Below, in pieces: positions 1-9,011 of a DNA stretch of 64,000 nucleotides. Within the stretch, counting starts at the first letter, position 1, and the number at the start of each line of letters is the position of its first letter. Under the pieces are notes generated by a model. The model did no database searches, was not told where the DNA came from, and worked only from the letters and a program-made list of their open reading frames with translations. The translations under genes and the position numbers were made by a program. The DNA is from Roseiarcus sp963742305 (lineage in GTDB: Bacteria; Pseudomonadota; Alphaproteobacteria; Rhizobiales; Beijerinckiaceae), in NCBI GenBank assembly GCA_963742305.1, contig CAVULN010000017.1, forward strand, positions 124,001 through 188,000, in the 5' to 3' direction.

Positions 1-58
1 CCGAAGCCGGCACCGTGAATGCTGCGAGGGCGGCGGCAGCGAGAAGCAGGCGTCTCAT
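1..58 (-). CDS. 5' end of an exported protein gene (runs off the left edge)
   Basis: Only 19 codons are inside the window. They read MRRLLLAAAALAAFTVPAS, which is a basic start followed by a hydrophobic stretch, the form of a Sec signal peptide, so the product is probably exported. An AAGGAG ribosome-binding site lies on the minus strand at 69-74, about ten bases before the ATG at 58, and supports the start. The gene follows the retropepsin-like gene in the same direction and might be co-transcribed with it. The mature protein is outside the window, so no function can be given. Confidence 0.6.
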   Translation of the reverse strand, partial: MRRLLLAAAALAAFTVPAS

Positions 59-168
59 GGTTTCAATACTCCTTCCAAAAACCTCTGAGGGGTGATGCGC
101 GGATTGCATCGGACATGGAGCGTCGCCACTCCATCGCCGATGAAATCAGTCCCTCCCATGCTGGGCTG

Positions 169-826
169 TCAGTTGAACGATATCCGATGGTTAGCTGCGT
201 CGATGGTGAACGCCCCGGCCTTGCTGAGAGCACTGAAGCCGAGTAGCATCAGACCATCGGGGCTGTCGTTATCGCTGTAGGTGACGACCACATCGTAGAT
301 AGTACGCGGGCCGATCTGCATCGACCTGACCACCAAGCTGTGGATTTCATTTGTTCTCCCATCAGCTACGGTTGCTTGTCCGTCTTGACCTATTCTCGCT
401 TGGCCGCTGGTGAGAAGCTGACTTGCTAGGGCTTTGGTGATCGACGTGTGGGTTGCGCCGGTGTCGATAACCATCCTCGCTGGCAATCCACCGATTGTGA
501 TGTCGATGAGATTTTCGCCTTCAGAACGAATGTAGGGCACCGTGTCGACCCCGGGCGTCGCTTGAGAGACTACTGGTGGTGAGGGCTCGGCAGCGGGCGG
601 AGCATTGGCTTCAATCGTCGGCGCAGCGCTCCGGCAATTCGCGGTGGCATCGAGAGTGAGGCGGCTGCCATGCCACAGCCGTTCGTTATAGGTGAACGTC
701 GAGCCACTCTGGGTGAGGTCGCCAATCTCAGTGACGTCGCTGTCGGTGCGCTTGCGGCCAGACCATTCCTGCACGCTCTCAGTCGATGTGTCTCTGATGT
801 CGTACTGCTCGTTCCGCTGATACACG
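169..826 (-). pseudogene. Retropepsin-like aspartic protease gene, 3' part (split by IS66)
   Basis: This is the downstream part of a gene whose upstream part lies at 3399-3894 beyond the IS66 element. Joining the two parts through a single copy of the 8-bp duplication gives one open frame of 381 codons, with the junction reading GTVY-QRNEQY. The part here ends with a clan AA (retroviral-type) protease domain: the active-site motif VIDTGATHTSI sits about 100 residues before the end, and the second hydrophobic LMLLG motif lies near the C-terminus. Between them runs a Pro/Ala-rich linker. The apparent start at 834 (MRTVYQ) is an artefact made partly from transposon sequence. Such single-domain proteases work as dimers in other bacteria; here the function and substrate are unknown. 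Base composition is less GC-rich than the aceE region. Confidence 0.8.
819..826. repeat. IS66 target-site duplication, left copy
   Basis: GATACACG immediately precedes the left terminal repeat of the IS66 element. The same eight bases follow its right end at 3399-3406. An 8-bp duplication is the known length for the IS66 family. Confidence 0.9.
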
Positions 827-902
827 GTACGCATCCGACATCCGCCGCCTTGTGACCTTGTGGCTTGGGGATAGGACAGTTGGATAGCCTGAGGTTATCC
901 AC

Positions 903-1304
903 GTGGCGAAGAACCGGATTGAGGTCATCACATCGGTAGAGCGTCGTCGTCGCTGGAGCGCGGCGGAGAAGGCCCGCCTTCTTGCGGCGATCGGCGAACC
1001 TGGAGCGGTGGCGTCGGAGATTGCACGGGACGCTGGCGTTGACGTGAGCCTGCTGTATCGCTGGCGTCGACAATTGGCGATGGACAGCGCCTCGCCGACG
1101 TTTGTGCCGGTGCAGGTGTCGCCCGACCCTGGAAGTTTTGAGCCGATAAGCGCGCCGGTCTACGAACCGCCCTCGCCGCCGGCTCCGGCTTCAATCACCA
1201 TTGCGATCGGCGCGCAGGTTCGGGTGACGGTGGAGGGCGCTCCGGACGGGGCGACGCTGGCGCGGGTGATCGGGGCGCTGACGGCGCGAGATCGTCGGCG
1301 ATGA
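903..1304 (+). CDS. tnpA: IS66 accessory protein TnpA (Orf1)
   Basis: The protein has 133 residues and starts at GTG. Its first 60 residues form a helix-turn-helix of the IS3/IS911 OrfA type (RRRRWSAAEKARLLAA, then SLLYRWRRQL), which probably binds the element ends. The rest is Pro/Ala-rich with a short hydrophobic tail. It is needed for IS66 transposition in studied members. This is the only intact gene of the three. It ends in an ATGA overlap with tnpB. Confidence 0.9.
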   Translation: MAKNRIEVITSVERRRRWSAAEKARLLAAIGEPGAVASEIARDAGVDVSLLYRWRRQLAMDSASPTFVPVQVSPDPGSFEPISAPVYEPPSPPAPASITIAIGAQVRVTVEGAPDGATLARVIGALTARDRRR

Positions 1305-1646
1305 TCGCGTTTCCGAGCGCCGCGAGGGTTTGGCTGGCGACTGGCATACGGATATGCGCAAGGGGTTCGGCTCATTGGCGCTTGTGGTGCAGGAAGCATT
1401 CAAACGCGATCCGCACGCCGGCGATCTGTGGGTCTTTCGCGGGAGAAGAGGCGACCTGATCAAGGTTGTCTGGCACGACGGGCAGGCGCGTGTCTGTTTA
1501 CGAAGCGCTTGGAGCGCGGGCGATTTCTGTGGCCCTCGGTCGCCGACGGCGTCGTGACGATATCGGCTGCGCAACTCGGTTATCTTCTTTCTGGAATCGA
1601 CTGGCGAATGCCGCAGAAAACCTGGCGTCCGACGGCCGCCGGATAG
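1301..1646 (+). pseudogene. tnpB: IS66 TnpB (Orf2), two frameshifts
   Basis: Read across three frames, this is the roughly 115-residue IS66 Orf2 protein. It starts MIAFPSAARVWLATG, continues with HTDMRKGFGSLALVVQE and DLWVFRGRRGDLIKV, and ends with GRFLWPSVADG and the Trp-rich tail DWRMPQKTWRP. One base is missing near 1345 (before HTDMRKG) and one near 1476 (after the WHDGQ motif). The family always carries this gene between tnpA and tnpC, but its biochemical role is unclear. The breaks suggest a dead copy. Confidence 0.85.
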
Positions 1647-1727
1647 CTTTGGGATAAGTGCGCCGGACGGGCTCAAGCGCCTGCTTTGCGGGCGATTTTT
1701 GCTGCCAAATATGATGAAGTCGGCAGC

Positions 1728-3336
1728 GTGACGGACGCTTCCGAACATCCTGCCGACGGTCTGCCGGACGCTCTTCCGGGCGATCTGGCGAGCGCGCATG
1801 CGATGATCCTGGCGCAGCGCGGGACGATCGCCGCCGCGCGCAGCGAAGCCAAGGTTCGCGCCCTGGAGATCGAGCGGCTGAAGCTCCAGCTCGCCAAGGC
1901 GCGGCATGAGCGTTTCGGACAATCGTCGGAGCGCGGCAAGCTGCTCGTCGAGCAGCTCGAACTCATGATCGAGGATCTCGAGGAGACGCAGGCGGAGGAA
2001 GAGACCCGCGCCCAGATGGCGGCGCCGGCCAGGGCCGAACGGCGCCGTCAGCCTCGCGGTCCTCGCAAGCTGCCCGACAATCTGCCGGTCGAGCGCATCG
2101 TGGAACCTGCCCCTTGCGTCTGCGGCCAGTGCGGCGGGGCGCGCCTGCGCAAGCTCGGCGAGGTCAGGTCAAAGACGCTCGAATGCGAGCCGCGGCGCTG
2201 GAAGATCATCGAGCGCGTGCGCGAGAAGTTCGCCTGCCGAGATTGCGAGGCCATCACCGAACCGCCCGCGCCCTCGCATGCGATCCCGCGCGGCTTCGCC
2301 GGCCCGAGCCTGCTCGCCATGATCCTGGTCGGCAAATTTGGCGATCATTTGCCCTTGAACCGTCAGGCCGACGCCTTCGCCCGCGAGGGGATCAACCTCG
2401 AGGTCTCGACGCTCGCCGACTGGGTCGGAGCCTGCGCCGCCGCGCTCGATCCGATCCTGATCGAAATCCGCCGTCACGTGCTCGCGGCGGAACGCCTTCA
2501 TTTGGACGACACCACCGTGCCGGTGCTCGCCAAGATCAAAGTCCGCACCGGCAGGCTTTGGACCTACGTCCGCGATGACCGGCCCTTCGGCGTCCAGGGA
2601 CCACCGGCGGTTTTGTTCGACTACACGCCGACCCGCCACGGGTGAGCATCCGCGGCGGGTTCTTGCGGGATGGACAGGCGTCCTGCAAGCCGACGCCTTC
2701 TCAGGTCACAACGCCCTCTACGCCGAGAACCGCAAACCCGCGCCGATCCTCGAGGCGGCATGTTGGGCGCATGGTCGGAGGGACTTCTTCGACCTCGCCA
2801 GGCTATCCAAGGCGCCGATCGCCGTCGAGATCGTACGGCGCATCGACGAATTGTTCGCCATCGAGCGCGTCATCAACGGCAAGTCGTCAGATGGGCGCCG
2901 CACGGTTCGGCAAGAACGCTCGAAGCCGCTTGTCGTCGCGCTGGAGGCCTATATGAGCGAGCAGTTGCGGCGGCTGTCTCCCAAGAACAAAGTCGCCAAG
3001 CCGATCCGCTACATGCTGTCACGCTGGGCGTCCTTCACCCGCTTCCTCGACGACGGCAGAGTTTGCTTGTCGAACAACGCCGCGGAACGCGCTCTGCGAT
3101 GCGTGGCGGTCGGGCGCCGCAACTGGACCTTCGCGGGATCCGATGAAGGAGGGCGCCGAGTGGCGGCGATCTACTCCGTGGTTCAGACCTGTCGCCTCAA
3201 CGACGTCGATCCGCGCGCCTGGCTCGCCGACGTCCTCGCACGATTGCCCGAGCATCCTGCCAAGCGCGTCGACGAACTGACGCCCTGGGCCTGGAACGCG
3301 AGCCGCAACGCCAACGCCCTCATCGCCGCCGAATAA
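1728..3336 (+). pseudogene. tnpC: IS66 transposase TnpC (Orf3), one frameshift
   Basis: This is the main DDE transposase of the element, about 535 residues if the break is repaired. The N-terminal part has a coiled-coil stretch (ERLKLQLAKARHERFG), followed by a zinc-finger-like Cys cluster (CVCGQCGG and CRDC) and the start of the catalytic core (HLDDTTVPVL). An extra T at 2643 creates a stop; the next frame then continues directly with GEHPRRVLAGWTGVLQADAFSG. The later part has the expected WAHGRRDFFDL and LSNNAAERALR motifs and the C-terminal IS66 domain. The start is taken at GTG 1728. Confidence 0.88.
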
Positions 3337-3398
3337 GCCAACCACGATCTCTTCGCACCTTGCTCAACATTCGAGAAGGGCGTCTTCCGGATGCGTAC

Positions 3399-3406
3399 GA
3401 TACACG
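3399..3406. repeat. IS66 target-site duplication, right copy
   Basis: GATACACG directly follows the right terminal repeat of the IS66 element and matches 819-826 exactly. Confidence 0.9.
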
Positions 3407-3894
3407 GTGCCATCCGACATAGTGTAGACAATGCTCCAGTAGCTCCCGCAGTGGCTGATCTTGAGGGAGGTGACTGCCATCGGGTCTTGCTTGCCCACCG
3501 TCAGGACTGGCGATGTGCAGGTGAGCTCGCCTGACGATGACGACACGGGCTCGGGCGCTGGGGCGTTGCGATGACTGACCACCGTATTCTTCTCGCCGTG
3601 GTTGTCGTAGCAGTCAGTTGTCGGCTCGCCGGTGTCGAAGCAGTACATGGCTGAGTGACGGCTCTCAAACATCACGACTGTGACGTTTCGGCCGGGCAGA
3701 GGAAACGACCACACATTCGTCGGCGATGAGTCATCTGCGGTGGGGGGCAGGACTGAGTGCTCCACTCGGCTCAAGTGAGCTTTCTTTTCCAAGGTGTTCC
3801 AGTTGGTCCGGAACTGCTCGTTGGTTTGGTATGGTTCGGCGTAGGCGGCCGTCGACGGCAGCAAAAAGACGGCGAGGGCGGTTAGCTTTTTCAT
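3399..3894 (-). pseudogene. Retropepsin-like protein gene, 5' part with signal peptide (split by IS66)
   Basis: This is the start of the gene that continues at 169-818. It encodes a clear Sec signal peptide (MKKLTALAVFLLPSTAAYA, cleavage probably after AYA), then about 145 residues with several Cys (MYCFDTGEPTTDC, LTCTSP, ISHC) and no domain I recognise. The frame ends in VYTMSDGTVY, where the IS66 duplication lies. The last residues now encoded (RTHPEDALLEC) come from the transposon end. The intact ancestor would have been a secreted or periplasmic protein with an unknown Cys-containing N-domain and a C-terminal retropepsin domain. The gene starts next to the end of an IS5 remnant, so its own promoter may also be altered. 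Confidence 0.8.
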
Positions 3895-3918
3895 AGTTTT
3901 GCTTCGGGAGGTTAGTAA

Positions 3919-4205
3919 GAGCCTGACTCAAAAGTCTATGTCCTGGCGAGGCGCCTGACGGCGAGGTTGATACAGGCGAGTGTGATAAAGGCGGCGAGGG
4001 TGTCGGCAAGGTTCTCGTAATCCTTGACCAGGCGGCGGTTGCGGCCGAACCACGAGAAGGTCCGTTCGACGACCCACCGGCGCGGGAGCACGACGAATCC
4101 CGAACTGTCGTTTGGACGTTTGACGATCTCCAGCCGCAGCGGCGGCTGTGCGGCGACGGCGTGTTCGACCTGGCGGGCGTTGTAGCCGCCATCGGCCCAC
4201 GCTCG
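3919..4205 (-). mobile_element. IS5-family transposase, C-terminal fragment with one element end
   Basis: About 85 residues of an IS5-type transposase C-terminus can be read: WADGGYNARQVEH, then RRWVVERTFSWFGRNRRL with the conserved catalytic-region Glu, ending VRRLART at the stop 3936-3938. The outer end GAGCCTGACTCA at 3919-3930 resembles IS5-group terminal repeats. Upstream of ADGGY the frame runs into sequence antisense to the IS3 fragment, so the element is truncated around 4205. It cannot be active. Confidence 0.8.
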
Positions 4206-4940
4206 AGCTTCGTAGGGAGCGCTCGCACTTATGGCGCCCGCCGCGTCTGGCGGGACGTGCTCGCCGAAGGTCTCTCCTGCGGCCTGCACAAGGTCGAGCG
4301 CCTGATGCGGATGAACGCCCTGCGCGCTCGCCCGCGACGTCGGCGGCTTCCAAAAGACAACGACGCAAGATCGCCGTCCGTCGCTCCCAACCTTCTCGAT
4401 CGGCAATTCGCCGCTGAGCGACCGAACCAGAGGTGGATCGCTGACTTCACGTATATCTGGACGGCCGAGGGCTGGCTCTATGTCGCGGCCGTGATCGACC
4501 TCTTCTCGCGAAGAGTCGTCGGCTGGTCAATGCAGGCCGAGATGACCGCCCAACTCGTCACGGATGCGCTCGTGATGGCGATCTGGCGGCGCGGAAGGCC
4601 AGACGCTCTGCTGCATCATTCAGACCAAGGTAGCCAATATACGAGCGAGCAGTTCCAGCGTCTGATGGCCGACAATGGCGTCGCCTGTTCAATGAGCCGG
4701 TCCGGCAACGTCTGGGACAACGCTGCGATGGAGAGTTTCTTCTCGTCGCTAAAAACCGAACGGATCGGCCGAAAGGTCTACCGTACGCGGGACGCCGCCA
4801 GGGCCGACGTGTTCGACTACATCGAAAGATTCTACAACACGATCCGCAGGCACTCGACCATCGGCTACCTCAGCCCGGTTGAGTTCGAAAGAAAGGTCGG
4901 ATTAGCTTAACTGCCTGTCCACGAAACCGGCAGCAGGCCA
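4206..4940 (+). mobile_element. IS3-family transposase OrfB, N-terminally truncated, with right end
   Basis: The coding part runs to the stop at 4908-4910. It shows the IS3-group OrfB signatures: TYGARRVWRDVL, WIADFTYI (first Asp of the DDE core), HHSDQGSQYTS (second Asp), and DNAAMESFFSSLKTE (catalytic Glu), ending in the usual ERFYNTIRRHSTIGYLSP. The first 40 to 50 residues of OrfB and all of OrfA are missing. The element's right end is probably at 4940, where the complement reads TGGCCTGCTGCCGG, like IS3 terminal repeats. It abuts the IS5 remnant on the left and a truncated integrase on the right. Confidence 0.85.
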
Positions 4941-6089
4941 GTCTACAGGCGTCCCGACGCTGAAACCTATAGCTATGACTTCCAGCTTAGGGGGCATAGA
5001 TTTTCTGGCAATACCGAGGCCCGGAACAAAAAAGACGCCGAAGCCGCCGAACGCAGCATAAAGGCCAAGGCGAAGGCAGACCTAAACGAAGCGAAGCGGA
5101 CCGGCAACGGCCCGCTTTTACTGCGCCGCGCCGAGGGGCGCTACTGGCAAGAGGTAGGCCAGCACCATCGCGACTGCGCCGCGACGCACCACAACCTCGA
5201 TCGGCTCGTTAAGTATTTCGGCGCGGACAAGTGGCTTGATGCGATCGGCGACGCCGAGGTGTCCGCGCTCATTGCATGGCGTGGCTCTCAGACGATCAAA
5301 GGCCGCAAGGACGCCAAGCCCATCTCTAATTCGACCGTCAACCGCTCCACGACCGAAGTGCTGCGCAAGCTCTTCACGCGGGCGCGGAAGGCATGGGGAT
5401 ACCAGTTTCGTAAACCGAATTGGTCGCAGCATCGCTTGAAGGAACCACAAGCCCGCGTCCGCGAGCTTTACGCCAGCGAAGAGCAAGCTCTCAGTACAGC
5501 CGCGCGAAGCGACTATTGGCCTTGGATCAGCTTCGCGCTTCTGACCGGCCTACGCCGTGCCGAGACGCTGATCACGTGGAACTGCATCAACTGGGAAGCC
5601 CGTACGATCGTCACGACGGGCAAGGGCGGGCGCATGGTCTACACGCCGCTCACTGACGCCGTGGCGGCCGTCCTTGAGCCCTTGAGGGGCCATCACCCCG
5701 AAGCGGTTTTCACGTTCGAGGCCAAGCGCACGCGCGGCGCGGTTGTCAGAGGCCGGCGCTACCCGATCACCTATGAAGGCGCGAAAGCCGAATGGCAGCG
5801 TTTGACGAAGCGCGCGAGCGTCAAGGGCTTCCGTTTCCATGACCTCCGGCATACGACCGCGACGCGGCTGCTACGCGAGACGGGCAACCTAGAGACGGTG
5901 CGCCGGGCGCTCAACCATCGCGACATTTCGACAACCTCGCGCTACGCGCACGTCGCCGACGCGGAGGTAGCGGACGCCTTGCAGCGCGTCGCTGAAAAGT
6001 CCCACGAAAAGTCTCACGCGACCCCGCGTCCAGCGTCGCAAACCACTGATAATGCGAGCATTCCCGATGCGCAGCAACAGGTTTCCTAA
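4941..6089 (+). pseudogene. Tyrosine recombinase (phage/island integrase), N-terminus lost
   Basis: The open frame continues without a stop from the end of IS3 (VYRRPDAETYSYDF) to the TAA at 6087-6089, about 380 residues, but has no good start codon near its beginning; a short internal GTG start at 5259 would drop much of the SAM-like core-binding domain. The catalytic domain is complete: first Arg in LLTGLRRAE, Lys in the VTTGKGGR turn, HDLRHTTATRL (His-x-x-Arg), LNHRDISTTSRYAH with the active Tyr in TSRYAH. The gene ends inside the tRNA-Arg 3' half, the usual place of an integrase next to its attachment site. The enzyme is probably inactive because IS3 removed its first residues. Confidence 0.85.
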
Positions 6090-6127
6090 ACCTGGGGTCA
6101 GAGGTTCAAGTCCTCTCCGGGACGCCA
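6078..6127 (+). other. tRNA-Arg(CCT) 3' half, probable attachment (att) site
   Basis: Anticodon arm CAGGT-TTCCTAA-ACCTG (6078-6094, anticodon CCT) is followed by a 5-base variable loop, a T-arm AGAGG-TTCAAGT-CCTCT, the acceptor strand CCGGGAC, discriminator G and an encoded CCA (6125-6127). No matching 5' half (GTCCCGG with a D-arm) precedes it; instead there is integrase coding sequence. This is the pattern left by site-specific integration into a tRNA gene. It marks the right border of the island, with core chromosome (aceE) beyond it. The intact tRNA copy should be at the other island end, outside the window. Confidence 0.85.
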
Positions 6128-6233
6128 AACAAATCAACCGCTTCCGTCCGTATGGCCGGGCGCCTGGCTTTGAAAAGCGACCGGCGCGCTCCTTTCCGGG
6201 AGGCGCGCCGGGCGAGCGGGATCATCCGGTCCC

Positions 6234-8912
6234 TCACCGCGTCCACGGCGCCTCGTCGCGGGTGTCGACCCCGTATTTCGCAATCGCCTCGACGACCTTG
6301 GCTTTCGCGATCTCGCCTCGCGAGGCGAGGGCGGCGAGCGCGGCGATCGCGATATGATGACGGTCGACCTCGAAGAAGGCCCGCAGCGCGGCGCGCGTAT
6401 CGCTGCGCCCGAAGCCGTCCGTTCCAAGCGCGGTGAAGGGGCCTTCGACATAGGCGGCGATCAGTTGGGGGCAGGCGCAGACATAGTCGGACGCGGCGAC
6501 GATCGGGGCCGAGCCGGGCAGGCAGGCGGCGACATGGCTCAGGGTCGGATCGGCGCGGAGATTGAGCCTGTTCAGGCGCTCCGCGGCCCGCGCGTCGCGG
6601 GCGAGCTCCGGATAGCTGGTCACGCTCCACAGCTCCGAGGCGACCCCCCAGTCCGCGTCGAGCAGGCGCGAGGCTTCGATCGCCTCGCGCAGGATCGTCC
6701 CCGAGCCTAAAAGACGAACGAACCCGCCCCCTCCCCCGCTCGCGCGCGTTTCGAACCGGTACATGCCCTTGACGATGTCGTTCTCGACGCCGGGGGGCAT
6801 CGGAGGCTGGGCGTAGTTCTCGTTCATCGTCGTGATGTAATAGAATTCGTCCTGACCCTCCTCCATCATCCGCCTTGCGCCGCGATCGAAGATCACCGCG
6901 AGTTCATAGGCGAAGGCCGGATCGTAGGCGCGGCAATTGGGAATTGTCGCCGCGATCACATGGCTCGTTCCATCCTGATGCTGCAGGCCCTCCCCGCTCA
7001 GCGTCGTGCGGCCCGCGGTCGCGCCGATGAGAAACCCGCGCGCCCTCTGGTCGGCGGCGGCCCAGATCAGATCGCCGACCCGCTGAAAGCCGAACATCGA
7101 GTAGAAGATATAGAAGGGCAGCATCGCCAGCCCATGCGTGCTGTACGACGTCGCCGCCGCGACCCACGAGGAGAGCGCGCCCGCTTCCGTGATCCCCTCT
7201 TCGAGCAATTGGCCGTTCCGGGCCTCGCGGTAGGAGAGCATCGAGCCCGCGTCCTCCGGCTCGTAGAGCTGGCCAACCGGCGAATAGATGCCGATCTGGC
7301 GGAAAAGCGCCGTCATGCCGAACGTGCGCGCTTCGTCCGCGACGATCGGCGCGATGCGCGGCCCGATCGCCTTGTCCTTCAAGAGCGCGCCGAGCAGCCG
7401 GACGATCGCGACCGTGGTCGAGGTTTCCCGGCTCTGGCCCTCGAGCGCGAACCGCGCGTAGGTTCCGAGTTCGGGAACGGCGACCGGCTGCGCGTTCCGG
7501 CGCCGCTCGGGCGTGAAGCCGCCGAGCGCCTTCCGCCTCTCGCGCAAATAGGCGAGCTCCGGGCTCGTCTCCTCCGGGCGGAAGAATTCGAGCCGCTCGA
7601 CCTCCTCGTCGCTGAGCGGCAGCTCGAGCCCGTCGCGGAACTCCCTCAGCGCCGCCATGTCGAGCTTCTTCGCCTGGTGGGCGGTCATGCGCGACTGCCC
7701 CGCGGCGCCCATGCCGTATCCCTTCTTGGTCTTGGCGAGGATCACGGTCGGCCTTCCGGTCGTCGCCGTCGCCGCGTCGAACGCCGCATGGAGCTTGAGA
7801 ATGTCGTGACCGCCCCGCTTCAGCCCGTCGATCTCGTGCGGCGACATTCGCGCGACCAGCGCGAGCAGGTCCTCGTCCTCCTTGAAGAAGTGGGCGAGAT
7901 TGTATTCGGGGCCCTTGGCGCCGAGCGTCTGGTACTTGCCGTCGACGGTCGCCGCGAACCGGCGAATGAGGACGTGGTGCTTGTCGCGTTCGAACAGCGG
8001 ATCCCAGTCCGATCCCCACAGGACCTTGATCACCCTCCAGCCGGCGGCGCGGAACGTGCGCTCGAGTTCCTGGATGATCTGCCCGTTGCTGCGCACCGGG
8101 CCGTCCAGCCGCTGAAGGTTGCAGTTGATGACGAAGGTCAGGTTGTCGAGGCCCTCTCGCCCGGCGAGCGAGAGCCCGGCGAGCGACTCGGGCTCGTCCA
8201 TTTCCCCGTCGCCGAAGACGCCCCACACGCGCCGCCCGCGGGTGTCCATGAGCCCGCGGTTCATCAGGTAGCGCAGGAAGCGCGCCTGATAGACCGCGCT
8301 GATCGGCCCGATGCCCATCGATCCGGTCGGCGTCTGCCAGAAGCCGGGCATGAGCCAGGGATGGGGATACGAGCTGAGGCCGCCGCCGCCGGTCTCGCGG
8401 CGGTAGCGGCTGAGATGGTCTTCCGTGAGCCGTCCCTCGAGAAAGGCGCGGGCGTAGATTCCGGGCGCCGAGTGCGGCTGGAAATAAACGATGTCGCCGT
8501 CGGCGCCAGCGCGGAAGAAATGATTGAAGCCGACCTCGAAGATCTCGGCGCCGGAGGCGTAGGTCGCGATATGGCCGCCAAGCTCGCCCGCGGCCATGTT
8601 GGCGCGCATGACCATGGCGAGCGCGTTCCAGCGCATGATCGCGGTGAGCTTCTCCTCCAGTTCGAGATCGCCGGGAAATGGCGCCTGCCGTTCGGGCGGG
8701 ATGGTGTTGCGGTAGGGCGAGTTCGGCTGCTCCTCGAGCGCGACGCCAAGTTCGCTCGCGCGGCCCATCAGCCGTCCGAGCAGAAACGCGGCGCGCTCGC
8801 CGCCCGCGCGCTCGATGACCGAGTCGAGCGCGTCGAACCAATCGCGGGTTTCGGCCGGATCCTCGTCAGCCGGCTCGATCCGTCCCAGGCCCGACCCTGG
8901 CCTCTCCAACAT
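6234..8912 (-). CDS. aceE: Pyruvate dehydrogenase E1 component, homodimeric type
   Basis: This 892-residue protein matches the size of the single-chain E1 (AceE) family. It decarboxylates pyruvate with thiamine diphosphate and passes the acetyl group to a lipoyl E2 partner. Visible family features are the N-terminal EEKLTAIMRWNA segment, the GHIATYASGAEIFEVGFNHFF region with the ThDP-binding His, and the GDGEMDEPES...NLTFVINCNLQRLDGPVR stretch (GDG...N cofactor motif). The second domain has SYSTHGLAMLPFYIFYSMFGFQRVGDLIW. The ATG at 8912 is preceded by GGAGG at a good distance. No E2 or E3 gene is adjacent. It is divergent from an Lrp/AsnC regulator that may control it. The gene is unbroken. 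Confidence 0.95.
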   Translation of the reverse strand: MLERPGSGLGRIEPADEDPAETRDWFDALDSVIERAGGERAAFLLGRLMGRASELGVALEEQPNSPYRNTIPPERQAPFPGDLELEEKLTAIMRWNALAMVMRANMAAGELGGHIATYASGAEIFEVGFNHFFRAGADGDIVYFQPHSAPGIYARAFLEGRLTEDHLSRYRRETGGGGLSSYPHPWLMPGFWQTPTGSMGIGPISAVYQARFLRYLMNRGLMDTRGRRVWGVFGDGEMDEPESLAGLSLAGREGLDNLTFVINCNLQRLDGPVRSNGQIIQELERTFRAAGWRVIKVLWGSDWDPLFERDKHHVLIRRFAATVDGKYQTLGAKGPEYNLAHFFKEDEDLLALVARMSPHEIDGLKRGGHDILKLHAAFDAATATTGRPTVILAKTKKGYGMGAAGQSRMTAHQAKKLDMAALREFRDGLELPLSDEEVERLEFFRPEETSPELAYLRERRKALGGFTPERRRNAQPVAVPELGTYARFALEGQSRETSTTVAIVRLLGALLKDKAIGPRIAPIVADEARTFGMTALFRQIGIYSPVGQLYEPEDAGSMLSYREARNGQLLEEGITEAGALSSWVAAATSYSTHGLAMLPFYIFYSMFGFQRVGDLIWAAADQRARGFLIGATAGRTTLSGEGLQHQDGTSHVIAATIPNCRAYDPAFAYELAVIFDRGARRMMEEGQDEFYYITTMNENYAQPPMPPGVENDIVKGMYRFETRASGGGGGFVRLLGSGTILREAIEASRLLDADWGVASELWSVTSYPELARDARAAERLNRLNLRADPTLSHVAACLPGSAPIVAASDYVCACPQLIAAYVEGPFTALGTDGFGRSDTRAALRAFFEVDRHHIAIAALAALASRGEIAKAKVVEAIAKYGVDTRDEAPWTR

Positions 8913-8954
8913 GCGCGGCCTCCATGCAGGGCATGAAACCTAGCCAAACGGGCG

Positions 8955-8969
8955 CGGCATTTTGTGCCG
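8955..8969. promoter_or_regulatory. Inverted repeat in the aceE/Lrp divergent promoter region
   Basis: CGGCA-TTTTG-TGCCG lies in the 99-bp gap between the two divergent genes, 43 bases from the aceE start. An AT-rich centre flanked by short arms is compatible with an Lrp-type site, but the assignment is only by position. Confidence 0.35.
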
Positions 8970-9011
8970 TAATTGATTGCGACAGATTCCTTTTCCGGCA
9001 ATATATGCTGC

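Larger units (their letters stand above)
827..3398 (+). mobile_element. IS66-family insertion sequence, complete ends, inactivated genes
   Basis: The element is 2572 bp. It is bounded by an 11-bp perfect inverted repeat, GTACGCATCCG at 827-837 and its complement at 3388-3398, and flanked by GATACACG duplications. It carries the three usual genes in order (tnpA, tnpB, tnpC), with tnpA and tnpB overlapping as ATGA. tnpB contains two single-base deletions and tnpC one single-base insertion, so this copy cannot make intact TnpB or TnpC unless the breaks are sequence errors. It sits inside the retropepsin-like gene in the opposite orientation. Confidence 0.93.

Noticed and set aside
4161..4910. 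A complete 249-residue IS3 transposase starting in the IS5 remnant
   Set aside because: The first 15 to 20 codons are antisense IS5 sequence; real OrfB homology starts near TYGARRVW, so the protein is truncated.
6073..6127. A complete, functional tRNA gene
   Set aside because: Only the anticodon arm, T-arm and 3' acceptor strand are present; the 5' acceptor and D-arm are absent.
6960..8936. A 658-codon open frame on the plus strand opposite aceE
   Set aside because: It is a GC-rich shadow of the clear aceE frame, is rich in Arg/Ala/Asp repeats and shows no family motif.
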